From NCBI GenBank assembly GCA_003508835.1, contig PUFA01000313.1, forward strand, positions 496,001 through 560,000: DNA of 64,000 bases, given 5' to 3'. Source of the stretch: Eonycteris spelaea (lineage: Eukaryota > Chordata > Mammalia > Chiroptera > Pteropodidae). Both the position numbers and the translations under genes were made by a program. The notes under the pieces are model-generated. The model searched no databases. It had not been told where the DNA came from and worked only from the letters and a program-made list of their open reading frames with translations. This document shows positions 36,986-49,969 of the stretch, piece by piece; position 1 is the first letter of the stretch, and each line of letters begins with the position of its first letter.

Positions 36986-39104
36986 CTACGTCATCCACGA
37001 ACAAGGAATCAACAATTTGTGCATCTTGATTGAAGACTTTTGCCTCCTTAAAATGACTCTAGATAGAAAAATGGAGGTGGCCAAGAGTGTCCCTTATAGT
37101 GTGCTAAATATAGTCAAAGCCAAGGGACTCATGGGAATAACAAGAAAAGCTCTTGGACACTTATGGCCAATGATAATAAGCACACAACCAGAAGGTAGAC
37201 AGGAAGACTTAAAATACCTAGATTACTTATCTCTTTGAATTATTGTCTTAAATTGGTATCTTATGTATTTCTTACCAGACTGTTATTCATATTCAATAGT
37301 ATAATCTGTAAAAATGCTTTGCAAAATTCTAAAGTTCCATACAGATGAAGTCTATCATTATTATATTACCTAACCAAAAACTAGCTTTGTAAGTATTTCT
37401 CTGACATCTTAACTATCAGTCCCAAGAGATATAACTTACTTTAAAGCATTCTGCTCCTTAAAGTCTCCACTATTTCATGAATACAGGGTACTAAAGAGGT
37501 AACTAACAATCTCCTCAGGAGACAGACTCTGCAGAAATACCCCTTTGAAATGGTGCCAAACATTATGACTGGCTGGGCAATTTTGGATTTTGTGTTCATG
37601 TAACAAAGTTTTCATACAGTATTTCTTAGTATTTCTCAGAAGTTAAAGAGTAGTACCGCCAGTTTCAAAAAAAACTCATCAAAGTTGTGGGATGTAATTG
37701 AATGGATGGATAGTTTGCACCATAACACAGAACAAATCTCTTTTGGAAACAAACAAATGAAAACTTCAGTGCTTTTTTATACTGCCATTAAAATAAAATA
37801 TGAAATCAAAGTCACTTAAGGATTTACAAGAGGGATATTTACAAACAAAATTCATACCCTTTTGCTATTGCTTCTGCATATTTACAAAATATGACATATT
37901 TAGTCCTCTGAACAGAAATACATGTAAAGTAGCTTATTATTAGAAATGACTTTCAGGATACTTCCTTATAACTTAGAAAACTTACCCATTTGCAAACTAA
38001 GCTAAAAAAAAGTATATCAATAATTGTTTGATTTGGAAGGAAGAGTAGCCTACATGGGAAGGGAAGAGGGCTGGGAGAATCTGGTCTTTACACAAGTGTT
38101 TATGAGCCAAAGCCTGTTCAAATTGCTTTATTATGAAATGAGATCATAACTGAATGTCTACACGAGAGGAGAAAATGGAGCTCTGAACAGCCATTGGCAA
38201 TGCTAAACAGCACAGAAGATCAAACAATCATTTTGCCAGTCAGCTATGTTTCTTCTATGCCAAAATTTATGTCAGATTCTAGAGACACCATTAATGCCTT
38301 CTTGAATTTAATTCAAGGAAATGTAGCTTTGAAAAAAATGCATGTTGTCTTTTATTGAGCAATGAGAATTATACAACAAAGAGAATCTTATATTCCAGAT
38401 ATTCCAGGAGTCTCAACTTCATAAGTTATCCATTATCAGATGATATGTCTCAATTTTTATTCTGTATATATAACTGATATAACTCAACATTTGTCCTTTT
38501 TCACCTTTTAACTGATAAGAAATTCAGAGTGCCCAATTATGGTACTTAATCATTTCATATGACTAATAATATCAAGGTCATTGCTTCCATTTAATTAGTT
38601 TTGTTCTACCTTTATTTTCAATCTCTGTCTTGCATTATGTGTATCTCTGAAAGCCACAAGTCATTTTTTGAGACAACAGAGCATCGTCATAAATAAATGA
38701 TTTCCATAATTCTTTGGAAATTTTTCTGAACCCCTTTGTCCTTGTCTTAGCCTATTTAGTAGAGACTCTGTACTTTGATAGAATTCATGATTTGTATTTT
38801 AAGTTTCATCTTAGAATTTGCTTTCTTAAACTTCAATTCATGATTCCTGGGAGAGCTGTAGAAAAGAGAGAACCTTTAAGTTCACAATGTCATTGTTCTT
38901 CTGTTTGATGATTAGTTATAATCAAAGAAGTCATTTCCAAAAAGTGACTCATGCCACTGAGATGGGGGTGAACTTATAAGTAAGTAGACAGGCAGTGGTG
39001 GGATTTAAAGGTCACTGGGTAGGATAATTTTGTGCAAATATATTTCATTCATTGCTAGTTTAAATTAACAAACATCCTTTGAAAAAAATGTAACTACCCC
39101 AGTG
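36986..39104. other. Unique stretch without assigned content
   Basis: No recognised repeat. The 93-codon frame at 36957-37238 starts in the L1 fragment and continues into unassigned DNA. It contains no domain that I know, so I do not call it a gene. Confidence 0.45.
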
Positions 39105-39805
39105 AGATGGATATTCTAGCCCAGATGTCTCTTCTGAATGCCGAGGCCATGGTTATCGGCCTATTCAAAATATTAATGTAGATGTGTCCCAAATTCCTCA
39201 TATTTAACATTCTAGTCCACACCATTGTTATTTCTTACATGTAGTACTGCAGCTACTCTAAACTCTAATTTCTTTCTATACAGCAGTAGGACCGATCTTT
39301 TCAAGTTGCAAATCTAATCATATCCCATTCACAACCTTCAACAAATTAAATAATTTTACATCATTTTTTGGCTAAAAGAAAAAAAAAACACTCTTTATCA
39401 TGACCTATAAATACCTAAATCCTGTGGTTTCCACTTTACTTTAGCTTCATTTTCAATTATGTTCTTCCGTGATGTCTACTCTAGCTATGCTGGCCTTCTC
39501 TCACTGTTTTTTTCTGAAACCTTCTTCTCCTGCCTCTTCATATTGGTTCTTTAGATATCAGCTCAATAATCACATTCTCAGAAGTTCACTTTCTCTGAGT
39601 TCCAAGACTAGGTTATATCTACTCATGACATCAGGTCCTTCTTTGTAATTACTTTATTAATACCTTTCTTTCCCTACTAGATTTTAAGCCATAATGTTAG
39701 GAGCTATGTCTATTTCTGTTCAATGTTGTATCCCCATTGCCAAGCCCAACATCGGGTACAGAGGAGGCATTGAATATACCATTTGATGGATGAATGAGTG
39801 AGGGG
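39105..39805 (+). mobile_element. L2 LINE 3' end, sense, long copy
   Basis: 'tctaatcatatcccattcac', 'catgacctataaatacctaa', 'tatgctggccttctctcact', 'tttagatatcagctcaataa', 'gttcactttctctgagttcc' and 'caatgttgtatccccattgc' run in L2 order. They end in 'gatggatgaatgagtg', the usual L2 terminus. At about 700 bp it is one of the longest L2 copies here. Confidence 0.85.
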
Positions 39806-41405
39806 TAATAGAAAGATGTCCACCATTCATTTTGTAATGAGATTTAATGCAATCTTATTGCTTTCTTTCCAAAAGCTAGCTCCAAAAAAATTAACACTGA
39901 GATGAAGGGGAGAACATGCTTTAGAATTATAGGCTTAATTAGGAGATTTAAGTGAAACATTTTGGTAGTCAAGAAGGGGCTTTAGATAATTCTAGAACAA
40001 TCTGATAGGTGCTAGATAACTTGGAGGTAGAGAAATACGAAATCACATTCCACCTTTTTACAACTGCCTGGAGACTTGGCTGCTCAGTTGAGGCTGGCAG
40101 TGTAACTGTGTCCTTCAGTAGCCATGTGGAATGTTGAAACCATTGTGTAATTTGCAGCCGCTTTCTTTACAAGTTATTGGTCCCAATTGCCAGTGGACAA
40201 GGAAAGAACCCTTTGCTTCTATCTTAAAATACAATTTTAGAAATGAGAATTCTAGAAACTGAAAGTGTTTTATGAATGTGGATAGAGTCCGGCTATAGCT
40301 CTGAGACAGTGTAACTCTTAATTCTCCTTGAAGAGGAGTTGTCATTTTCCATGGTTTAAATTATGGGGATTAAAATATGCTGTGTCGTTGATGGTTAAAG
40401 TAATATTCTCAGGCAGCCATTGGGGAATTAATAATTAAAGATCAAACAGACTAAAGCTAGACCCCTGACTCACTAGGTGCTCCTCTCGAAGGTAGTCAAG
40501 GTAAGAATGAATTTCGAAGGCCAAAACAAGAGACTACATAGGCTATATTAATAGAATGGGAAGAAAATCCTTTGAATAATAGGATATTTCCAAAATTCAT
40601 TTCTTACTGGTGATTTTTCATTCTTTTACAGTATTTTGTTTTAATCTATAATCAGGTGGCCATCACCATTAACTAATGTTACTATTGTGTCATTAAGTGG
40701 GCATTGTGAAGAATTGGATGATCTTAGAGTCAAATGCAAATATGCAAACTAATGTTAATTTAATTATATTATGGTTTTCTTCGAGGTATTAGTACTTATT
40801 CTCTTAATTAAGAGAAGAAAGTAACTTAAAACATTCAAGTATTCTGGGACTTTTTGAAGACTCTGATTTCTAAAGGTTGGTTATATTGATAAAAGAACTT
40901 GGTAACACATTTCCAGTTGACTTTGTAGGAATCTTGCAAAAGAGTAGAAGATTCTAATTAAAATGGAGATATTAATTTGAGATGTAATTATGAAAATTGC
41001 TCTTATTAAAACATTATTATACTTAATACTGCACCTTTGCAAAGTATGGTTTTAAATGTTGAAGTAGAAATAATTGCTTTTTATCATTTGAAATATTTAT
41101 TTTTCATTTATTCCTTTACACTGAAATAAATATAGCAATTAGATGACACTTGAAGCTATAACATGATAAAAATATTTCCTGTCTTTAATTTGATACTGAA
41201 GCTTAGATGGTTTTCAGTCTTTTAAGTAGTATTTCCCCTTCCAACATTTGTACAAATGTCTAAGTAGAACGTAGTAGAGGAGAATATCTTTGAGAATTAT
41301 TTTTATCCAGAGTGAGTTTTGAGAATGGCTAGTGACAGAAATGAGCATTAATTTTAAGATATCTGGTGATAGTAAGACAGGAGAACCCCTGACCCCACCC
41401 CTCAC

Positions 41406-41406
<1 letters not shown>
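39806..41406. other. No recognisable feature
   Basis: Unique AT-rich sequence without a gene or repeat that I can name. Confidence 0.45.

Positions 41407-41459
<53 letters not shown>
41407..41459 (+). repeat. (AC)n microsatellite
   Basis: A near-perfect AC run of about 25 units with one G change near the right end. The complementary strand produces a spurious run of VC codons. Confidence 0.95.
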
Positions 41460-43494
41460 ATTAATAAAATTATTTTCAAAATAGAGATTGCTAAAGTTTA
41501 GAATCAAGTACTATTTCTGTTCCAACTTTGAAGCCTATGTTGACTAAATTTGCCTTTATTCTAGCTGGAAGGATGTAATTCATCAGATTCTTTCTAAATA
41601 CCAAATATGCCAGAATGAGGTGCTGACATGGTATGCTCTGGATAGCTAGAGTGAAACAAAAGGCACCTTAGTCCAGGATGATAGAGCCAGGATACATTTA
41701 CCTGAGTTGAGGTGAAAACAGGCATAATCATAACCTTCTAACAGGACTCTATAGGGACAGTGCTTTTCCTCAAGAGTTGCTTCATCACATACATTACAAA
41801 CATTTCAGGCCCATGGGAAAGATTTGTAGTTAACTGCCTTCTCAAGCTAAATTTGATTAACAGTTTCTTACTCCTCTTCACACCCCCACTTCCCTGTGTG
41901 TACATCTTGCCTCCTTAGTGAAGACAATTGGCTTATTTTTGTAGCCTCAGAATCATAATATATGTGCCAAGATTAACAAATGTAAAGTTTGCTGTAGGTT
42001 TTCACCCCCAGGCCCGTGGTAAATATTAATAATTAAGCATAGCACCCCTCCCACTGACCATTGTGCCAGAACTGTTCTTCATACAGCACCCAAGTCAGCT
42101 ACTATCCATGCACATGACTTACTTCATGAGACGGAACCTCTTACTACTGTGGATCTATATCAGTGCTTCCAAATCTCTCTGACTCCATAGCGTATATAGC
42201 TAATGAAACATGTGTATGAAACCAGGCCATTAATAGAAAAGGCTACTCATGACTGCAGATAACGGGTATGCAAGTTAGAGGCCTCCCAGAAAGCTTACGG
42301 GATGAAATAATTCAGAACCCATTTAGGAAGCTCAGATTAAGGTTTTTGTAGCCTATCAAAAAGGTAGGGACAATGATGGCGAGGGCTGGATATGATATCC
42401 AAATATTCTATATTTGCTGTGAGTTTTATTAGCTGTCAAGCTGTTGTGAATAGTTAGAATAAAATTCACAGCATCACCAAAAACTATTTTTCCCCAAGCC
42501 ACAGATTAGATGAAGAGATCTTTGGAGTCAACTAAATCTGGTATAGATATGGCAAAGCAACTCTCTTCAAACAATGGGTGTGTCTTTGAGATACCTGCAG
42601 TTTTTCTAATAGCATATATTCTTTTCTACTCTAGTGCTGACAGTCCTATCATTTGGGGTATATGTGACTGTGAATTGAAATTGGCTAGTTAGATCCATCA
42701 TTTTAAATCTGGTAATCATATGGGAATCATATATGAGTTTATAACAATATCTACATAGGAAAAGTGTCCCTTTTAGTTGCCACTTTCAGATGTGATGTAT
42801 ACTATATGGGTTTATTAACTATGGTGTTTTTCTTTGAAATCAGTAATTTGACTCTGATACCCCAATTGGTTCAGAATTCCCAGTACAGTGTAGGTCAGAG
42901 AACAGCCTGGGGAAATTGAAAGCATTGTAAAAATACCCCTAAATTAGCATGACAGTGAAACAACAAGGTGCCCCTAAATGTAGGGTTAAAAACGCCTGAT
43001 CAAGATGTCCTAGATCTGGATTTAAGGGTTTAAGTAGCCAAGATCTCTTGTGCCTTAATGGTTGAGCTAAATGATGAACCAAAATTAGTCTGGGATTGGT
43101 TAAAAAAAAAGCCATCAAATGGTTGTAGGCCATGGCTGGGAATAAACTTCTTCTCCAAGTGCCTGTGCAAAGGACAAAATATTGCAGGGATGTGCAGCTG
43201 TATTTTAATATGCACCATCACAAGTTAGGACCAAAGATGCCACACCAAACTGGAGGCCCGCAGAATTTCAGAGGACAGCCTGTAGCTCATTGGGCCTTTC
43301 TTAATGCCATAGGATATGTTAGCTAGATATGAACTTTGAAATAAGGAAATATGGCAGGTCCACTGAGAGCAAGAAAAAGCATTCCGATTGGGGATTATAT
43401 GTTGGATTAAGTCCAAAGTGTCAGGTCTACTGAAACAAACTCTCAGACAAAAACAAAACAAAACACTTCCAGCTTGAATAAACAGAGATGCCTT
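41460..43494. other. No recognisable feature
   Basis: No repeat family or gene is recognised. Several 60-78 codon frames on both strands at 42.5-43.5 kb overlap one another and have no domains. Confidence 0.45.
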
Positions 43495-43610
43495 AAGGAA
43501 AAAAAAAATTGATTCAGGTGTGATTCACATACCTTCAAATTTACTCAAGTTAAGTGTACAAATTTTAGTAAATTTACAAGACTGTGCACCCATATTGTAC
43601 TGATGATAAA
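43495..43610 (-). mobile_element. Ancient L1 3' terminal fragment, minus orientation
   Basis: 'gtgattcacataccttcaaa', 'agttaagtgtacaaatttta' and 'gactgtgcacccat' follow the reversed L1M 3' terminus. Confidence 0.7.
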
Positions 43611-43820
43611 GGGTGGGATGGTGGGAAAGATTTTGACCATTAAAAAGTAATTAAAAATAAAGTTTTAAGTTAAAAGTAACTCAGTATTAGAACATTTCTA
43701 TTGCTTCACTTTGCATGTAATATATGTAGTACTATATAGTTATAGATGCATATATGTTTGTATGTATATTGGTATGCACATATATACTTTTATTTATATA
43801 TAGTTACAATATGCACACAT

Positions 43821-43823
<3 letters not shown>

Positions 43824-43857
<34 letters not shown>
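43824..43857. repeat. (AT)n microsatellite
   Basis: A perfect AT alternation of about 17 units within a wider AT-rich stretch from 43720. Confidence 0.95.
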
Positions 43858-43859
<2 letters not shown>

Positions 43860-44029
43860 GTCATGATGCTCTTCTATAAGAACAGTATTCGTTATTCATT
43901 ATTTTATGAATTATTCTTTTAATGATTTTCATATTGAAAAGTATTGAGAACACAAACACAAAATGGAATAAAATTGTCTTTTCCTTTAAGGATTTTAATG
44001 TAGTGTGGGAGGCAGTCACAAAACCCAGT

Positions 44030-44215
44030 AATGACAGTACACTATCGTAAGTGCTATGATAGTTACATGCCCTAGAATAATTTTCTCTCTTTCTCCTACA
44101 ACCCTGTAAGATGAAGCAGGCATTATTAATATTCTCATTGTGTGGATGAAGACCGTGTAGGCCACAGCAGTTATGGTAACAAACACAGTGGGAGGAAAAC
44201 CAGAAATGAGATAAT
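44030..44215 (-). mobile_element. MIR SINE, minus orientation, diverged
   Basis: 'acaaccctgtaagatgaagc', 'aggcattattaatattctca' and 'gtggatgaagaccgtgtagg' follow the reversed MIR order. The match is clear in the core and weak at the edges. Confidence 0.65.
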
Positions 44216-44569
44216 TTTAGATATGTTCTTTTTGATCTTTGAAAAAATACTTTTATTGGTGTTAAGGATAGTAGATTCTCTCCACAAAAATGTAATTTGG
44301 CATTCTATTAGTTATATGGTGATGGGCTTTTTTTTTTCTTTTTTGTAGAATGTGTCATTATTCTTCGCCCTATAAAAATTTCTTAAACGCCCCGTGCCAA
44401 ATTCTGTGCCAGCAGCCTTCGGGACTGGATCCATTGCAATTCTTCATTGAGTGGTATTACAATGGAACCATCAATAGAAAATTTGGCTTCCTTCCTGATT
44501 AGATATGTAATTAAGAAATTGTTCAACGTATTATAAAAATGTGGGTAAATGCAAAAAATTGACTTAAAA

Positions 44570-44750
44570 TTAGATAAGCTTGTGTTCAGATTCCAGTTTG
44601 GCCATATTCTACTTTTGTAAAGTTCTGTGATTTGCTTCATCTGTTTTCTTATCTTTGCAATGGGGATGATAATACCGATCGAACAGTGTTGAAATTAAAT
44701 GTGTTATGAAGTGAATGTACCCTATACAGTACCTGCATCGTATGAAATTT
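44570..44750 (+). mobile_element. MIR SINE, sense
   Basis: 'ttcagattccagtttggcc' is followed by 'ttcatctgttttcttatctt', 'gcaatggggatgataatacc' and 'tgaaattaaatgtgttatga', which matches MIR from the tRNA-like part into the 3' half. Confidence 0.8.
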
Positions 44751-47700
44751 CTTTCGATTCTTCTAAATTAATATGTTAGTACACTTAAATCACCTGCATA
44801 TATTACTGAACCCTCTCAGTGCTACATACACTTTGCTTTGATTAAAAAAAAACACTAATATAGTTTCTGGCTTCAGATAGCTTTGATTGAATCAATTAGA
44901 CTGAAGAAACTAATAAATACAGAATAGGAAACAAGTGGGCGAGTTACACAAGCTACTTAGATCTCAACTTCTTTTTATAATATGGGTTAAAATGACCTGT
45001 TGCCAGGTGTAAAGGGAATAGTTTACCATATTGTTTTGTTTTCTATGATCTGGACTGAGAAGTAGGCACTGAGATCAAAGAATCAAAACACCAGCTGTTG
45101 TCACAGAATTAGCCACCCTGAGGTAAAACACAGTTCCTACTCCTTGTGCACAAGTCCGACCTTGGGCCCTAGGTATAGGTAGTTAGTGGGAACTGCCACC
45201 CAGCTGCTTGGAGGATCCTAGTTTGTCACACAGCAGGGTGAGAGCTGCTGGCGGAGAGCACAAGTGAACATCGACATTTCATTCATTCTTCCCTTCCCTG
45301 GGGAAGCTTGTACCAATGGGTGTCAGGGTCAGATTCTTGTCACCTAATACATCAAATGCATGTATCACTCCTCCCCACGTGGAGAGAAACTTGCGAGAGG
45401 TAGAAGGTGAGCAATGATTTCTGCTTACAGCTGACTGTCAGGTGTGTAAGGAGAGGGGGAAATTTTCATTCTCCAAATACTGGGTAGGAGTGTGATGAGA
45501 ATTAAATGAGGATGTGTATAATCCACTGAGTACGTTTCTGCCCACACAATTCCTGTTCAGTCAGAGTCTCTCATCTCTAGGGAAGAGGACGTTGTTGTGG
45601 ACAACAGTAATTGTGAAGGCTTCAGAGAGCTGGTCCTATGGACTGATGATGTGAACCTTTACAAAAATATCAAAATATATAACATCTCTGAGCTAACCTA
45701 GGGACTTCTGGGATCAGTTTCCAACTCTGTAATCCAGAGGTAATGTGTGGGCTCACCTGACAGTGACTGGACTAACTTGACCCCTCACAAGAGCAGGTGA
45801 CTGTGCCCTCCCTGCCTCCTGCCCAAACACCTTGTGGTTTCCTGTCCACACTCTGGCTTTTGAGTAGGACCTAATCCATGACTAAATGATCAGAACTGCT
45901 TTTGATCATCTGTGTGGATCTTCTGAGCATCTGTTTTATTCCCACTTTCTATTACTTCCTTTAAATCCTTCGATTCTTAAGTAGAATAGCAGAAGGCTAG
46001 AGGGTGCACCTCCCTGCCTGTTCCTGCCCATTTTTAACCACAAGTTTACAAAGTGGGGGCTGGCTGAAACAGGGAATCTCATTGCTGTTTCTGACTAGAA
46101 AGCAGAGATCAGAGCTGAGTCTCAGCTAAGAGATGGTTCTCAGCCTCTGGCTCGCTCAGCCTTATAAGGTCTGCTTTACATCATGCCTTCCCAGACTACT
46201 AACAGAAGGGAAAGCTGAGGCCGTTTGCTGTTGTTGTTTGTTTTATTTTCAATAGAGTAAAAAAAAAAAAAACAGGAATGAGAAGAGAATAATGGTGCTG
46301 CTGAATGCACAGAACACAGTCGTCCTAAAGGTCCTGACTGTCAGGAATGGGGCCCAGATCAGGGCTTGCCATATGAGTATTGTTAATCTGCTTTGGGTCT
46401 CAGGATTCTGAGGGCAGATGTAGATTGTGTCCACCTCTGAGTGTTGGCTGCCTTGATCAGAGGCAATGTAGGCATCTCAAAGAGTTTTCAGTTTCTGTGT
46501 TGGCAAATGCTGAAAACTCAGCCTTTAAAGTACAGATATTACTAGTACCCTGACTGTTTCTGCTCTTAATTGCTAATTATACAATCTGTGTAAATGCTAG
46601 AGATGTGACTCTTTCAGTTCTGCAAATGTCTTTGCAGCTGCCTATACATTCAAATTAAAGCCCGGTGCAGCTGCCATAGAGGCAGTTTTGTGTAATTCCC
46701 TGGAAGGACAAATTCCATTTCGCTAGCTGCCTGGAAGTCTCCCCATTCGCTGCTCAAAAGTCCATTAGGTTTTGGTCGCTGGCTTCCTGGACAGTATGCC
46801 TCCTCATCCTGCGTGAATGGAGAAATTGCCATTTTGCTGTTCCTTGCTCACTTAAATGTGAGTTATACAAGATATTTAAAATTTCTTCTCTCTTAGGAAA
46901 TGTTTTAAAATATCTAACTCCTCTCTCTTGGCATCCATCCATGAAAGTATATTTAGCTCTTCGTAATTCATTGCCCATGCAGACGATAAGATATTTTTTT
47001 ACTTACAGCATGTCATTTCATTGAGGGCAAACCTGCCTTTAGACCTCTGATAGATTTATGTTATCAAAATTAGGACTTTGTAATACCTCAAATAACCCAG
47101 ATGGCAGTGGGAGTTACCAAGACTTAGGGTACATGCCAAATCGATTTGACCTTTGTGACACATCTTGTGTTGTCCAACACCCTTTCCAAGATTTTTGCCA
47201 GTTCATGGACAACTTACCTTCTCATGAGCATCATTTATACTGGGACTCTGCCACTGTGAGTCCTATCTCTGTTCCCTCACAGTATCAACTCAAATATGAA
47301 ACACAGCTTCTATCTTGGTCTCTGTCAAACATGGCACACACCCTTTGAAGACATAATAGACTTTATTCAAAATTCGAGAAGCGCAGAGATATGGAGGAGG
47401 AATTTGCATTTTCAACATGCCTAAAATTTCAGTTCCAATATTAGATATCCTATTCTAAAAACGTGTGCCAGCCACCCATCTCTAGAGTATTCCTGCAGAT
47501 ACGTTCAACCCAAGTTGTCTCTAATTTCACATCATCATGCCATACTAGCTGCCTTCTCCTCTCTCCCTGCTCCTACTTCTCCTCACACCCTTCATCCAGA
47601 ACTGCACTGAGAACTCCAAATTCTTCACCTTCTGTTATGCAAATTTATTTGGCTATCTTCAGCCTCGATTCTCAAGTCTTCATATCCAAAATCCATAAAA

Positions 47701-47985
47701 ATACTCAGAAGTATAAAATGTATTTCTCTTTGACAGGAGCTATCTTCCTGGGAGGAAATTTGTAGTTATAAAGATTTTTTTCCCTGCAATTACACTTGCA
47801 TCAACTGTTTGTCATGACCCCTGTTTATTTATTCAAAAATATTTATTTAATGCCTACTGCATAGCAAGTTGCAAGGAAACATTTGGGTCTGGGATAAATG
47901 TGCACCTGTAATATAAGGCAGTATAACATAGTAGAGAAAAGGCTTGGAAACAGAGGAACTTGATTCTGGTTCTGACTCATTTATC
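44751..47985. other. Unassigned stretch with a GC-richer section
   Basis: From about 45090 to 46480 base composition rises above the surroundings and I recognise no repeat. From 46620 to 46860 the sequence has complex, non-repetitive text with several GC-rich words ('aaagcccggtgcagctgcc'), the look of a conserved non-coding element. The 96 and 100 codon frames at 47058-47348 and 47463-47765 contain no domain, and the second may lie in an eroded L2. Nothing here is firm. Confidence 0.4.
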
Positions 47986-47989
47986 CCTC

Positions 47990-48115
47990 CACTGATTCAT
48001 TCTAAAAATGATTATCATGACCTCCTCTGGATCAGCAATATATTAGGTATAGGGGATACTGAAATTTGGATTCTTGCTCTCCAGTGTAGTGGGAGAGATA
48101 GCCATGTGGGCAAAA
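47990..48115 (-). mobile_element. L2 LINE fragment, minus orientation
   Basis: 'gattcattctaaaaatgatt', 'attaggtataggggatactg' and 'tctccagtgtagtgggagag' follow the reversed L2 3' end. Confidence 0.65.
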
Positions 48116-48839
48116 CTTGTTATATAGTATATACTTATAAGAATAAGTATGAAAGTTGAAAGTGACTTGCTCGCATTTACAGGTTTGGAAGCACTCAAGC
48201 AACTTATTAGGTTTTATGTATAAACAAAATGTGGTTAGAATAGAGGAAAAGATGTGGAATCATGGACAGCATTCCCTAGAGAGAGCATTTAAAAATAGAC
48301 TTGGAGGATAAATGTGACTTTGGTGACAGATCAACCAGAGAATGATGTCCCAGTAAGTTTTAGAATATAAGTTGCAAGAGAATGATGGTGGATAAGGTGA
48401 GAAAAGATGATAGTGCTAGGTCTACTTTATTTGGAGGGGTTGTCTATCTGCTTTAACATAAAAGCCTCCAACTCCCAATGGCATTCTTAGTAAAGCTTTC
48501 TTCCTTATTCATTTTCAAGTCCAAGAGTGTTAGCAGCATGAGTAAGGGGGAGGATTCTTTAGGTAGACATTCAAAGATTCAGAATATTCCACAGAGGCAC
48601 TGCTACCTCCTGCCCAGGAGCTGGAGGCCAAGAGAGAGCTTGGAGGATTGTGTGGGAGGCATTAACAGTCATAGGAAGTGGCACACATCACTTCTAGGTG
48701 TATTCTACTAGTTAGAACTCAGTCACTTGGTCCCATCTAACTCAAGGAGAGGTTGGGAAGTATGTTTAGCCTCTGATAGGTAAAGGTAAGGAGCATCTAA
48801 TATGGTCTTTGCCACATTTCCTCATTTCTGTGATGTTAT
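48116..48839. other. No recognisable feature
   Basis: Sequence without a recognised repeat or gene. Its left part may be a decayed continuation of the L2. Confidence 0.4.
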
Positions 48840-48950
48840 CTGTGTTAAACTCCCTAAACCTCCATCTCATCATCTGCAGAACAAGGATAAGCAAAAGTCC
48901 TTTTAGAATACTTGTCATGTGTTAGGTGATTATTATTATTTAAGGGCAGC
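48840..48950 (+). mobile_element. MIR SINE fragment, sense
   Basis: 'aaacctccatctcatcatct' and 'gcagaacaaggataagcaaa' followed by 'acttgtcatgtgttagg' match the MIR 3' half. Confidence 0.65.
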
Positions 48951-49006
48951 TAAAAAACAAAATGATGTTTTCAGCAGTATTTCTGAAGAAATTCAAAACT
49001 TTATGT

Positions 49007-49230
49007 CATGGATCTCCAACCCCTGGGCCGTGGACTGGTACTGGTCCGTGGCCTGTTAGTAACCAGGCCACACAGAGGAGGTGAGTGGCAGGCACATGAG
49101 TGAAGTTTCATCTGTATTTGCAGCCACTCTCCAGCGCTAGCATCACCGCCTCAGCTCCACCTCAAATCATCAGGCATTATATCCTCATAGGAACGCCAGT
49201 CCCTGGTGCCAAAAAGATTGGGGACTGCTG
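49007..49230 (+). mobile_element. MER1-type hAT-Charlie element, 224 bp, copy 2
   Basis: The termini 'CATGGATCTCCAACC' and (right end complemented) 'CAGCAGTCCCCAATC' are inverted repeats. The flanks ctttatgt (48999-49006) and ctttatat (49231-49238) are an 8 bp target duplication with one change. The element has exactly the same length as the copy at 22236-22459, lies in the same orientation and aligns to it end to end with scattered substitutions. It has no transposase. Confidence 0.93.
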
Positions 49231-49238
49231 CTTTATAT

Positions 49239-49969
49239 AACCGGTTCATTGAACAGTAAATGAAAGTTGGAAGAGTAGCCCCAATATACTGTAGGAAACT
49301 CAGCCATCAAAGCCCACATGTGTCTTGGACAGTGGAGAGAAATGAAGGATAACATTGGCCGACAGCCTCTCTCAATCATGAACATTTTCTGCCCAGCATT
49401 TGGAAGGGGAGAATGTAACTGTGATTGTTGTAGTTTATTGTAGTTTTATGATTGTAACCATTTTTTTTCCTTTTGCTGTCCTTAAAATCTCATTCTCATT
49501 TTGCTTGTTTTTCTATTTGTTAGTTTTTACTTATTTTTATAGGTAAGGAGACTTGAACACAGTAAAAAGCAAAAGGGAAAAGAGCCAAAAGAGAGCCAGA
49601 AACTAAACTTGTTTTTAAAAAAGAAATACGAAGAAGCTCTTAACAGATGCAAAAGATTACAGGGTCAATAACACACACAGATGTCTCGTCCTCTCAGACT
49701 GGAGGGAAGAGAGATGTTAGGTCAACATACAGGGGAATACTGAGATGATAGGAAGCATTTGTTGTCAGGTGAAGAGGAAAGGAGATTAGAAATAAATGCT
49801 AGATCAACTGGAATTTCTCAAAAAAAAAAGGTTTTTTTTTAAAAAACCTTATATAATAATAATAATAATCCCCTAACACATGACAGGTGTTCATTTTCAT
49901 TTTTATGTACATGAAAATGCCTCAGTAAGTAATGTGTTACTTGTAGATAAACAGCTCACTTGCTTGAGA
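49239..49969. other. No recognisable feature
   Basis: The stretch contains A/T runs near 49820-49845 (an AAAAGG...TTTTAAAA palindromic patch) and a short AAT run near 49854-49868. No gene or repeat family is evident. Confidence 0.45.

Noticed and set aside
36957..37238. 93-codon frame
   Set aside because: It starts inside an L1 fragment and continues into unassigned DNA, with no domain or exon context that I can support.
41214..41507. 97-codon minus frame with a run of VC residues
   Set aside because: It is a translation of the AC microsatellite and not a protein.
47058..47765. Two frames of 96 and 100 codons
   Set aside because: No known domain and no convincing splice context. The second resembles eroded L2-type text.
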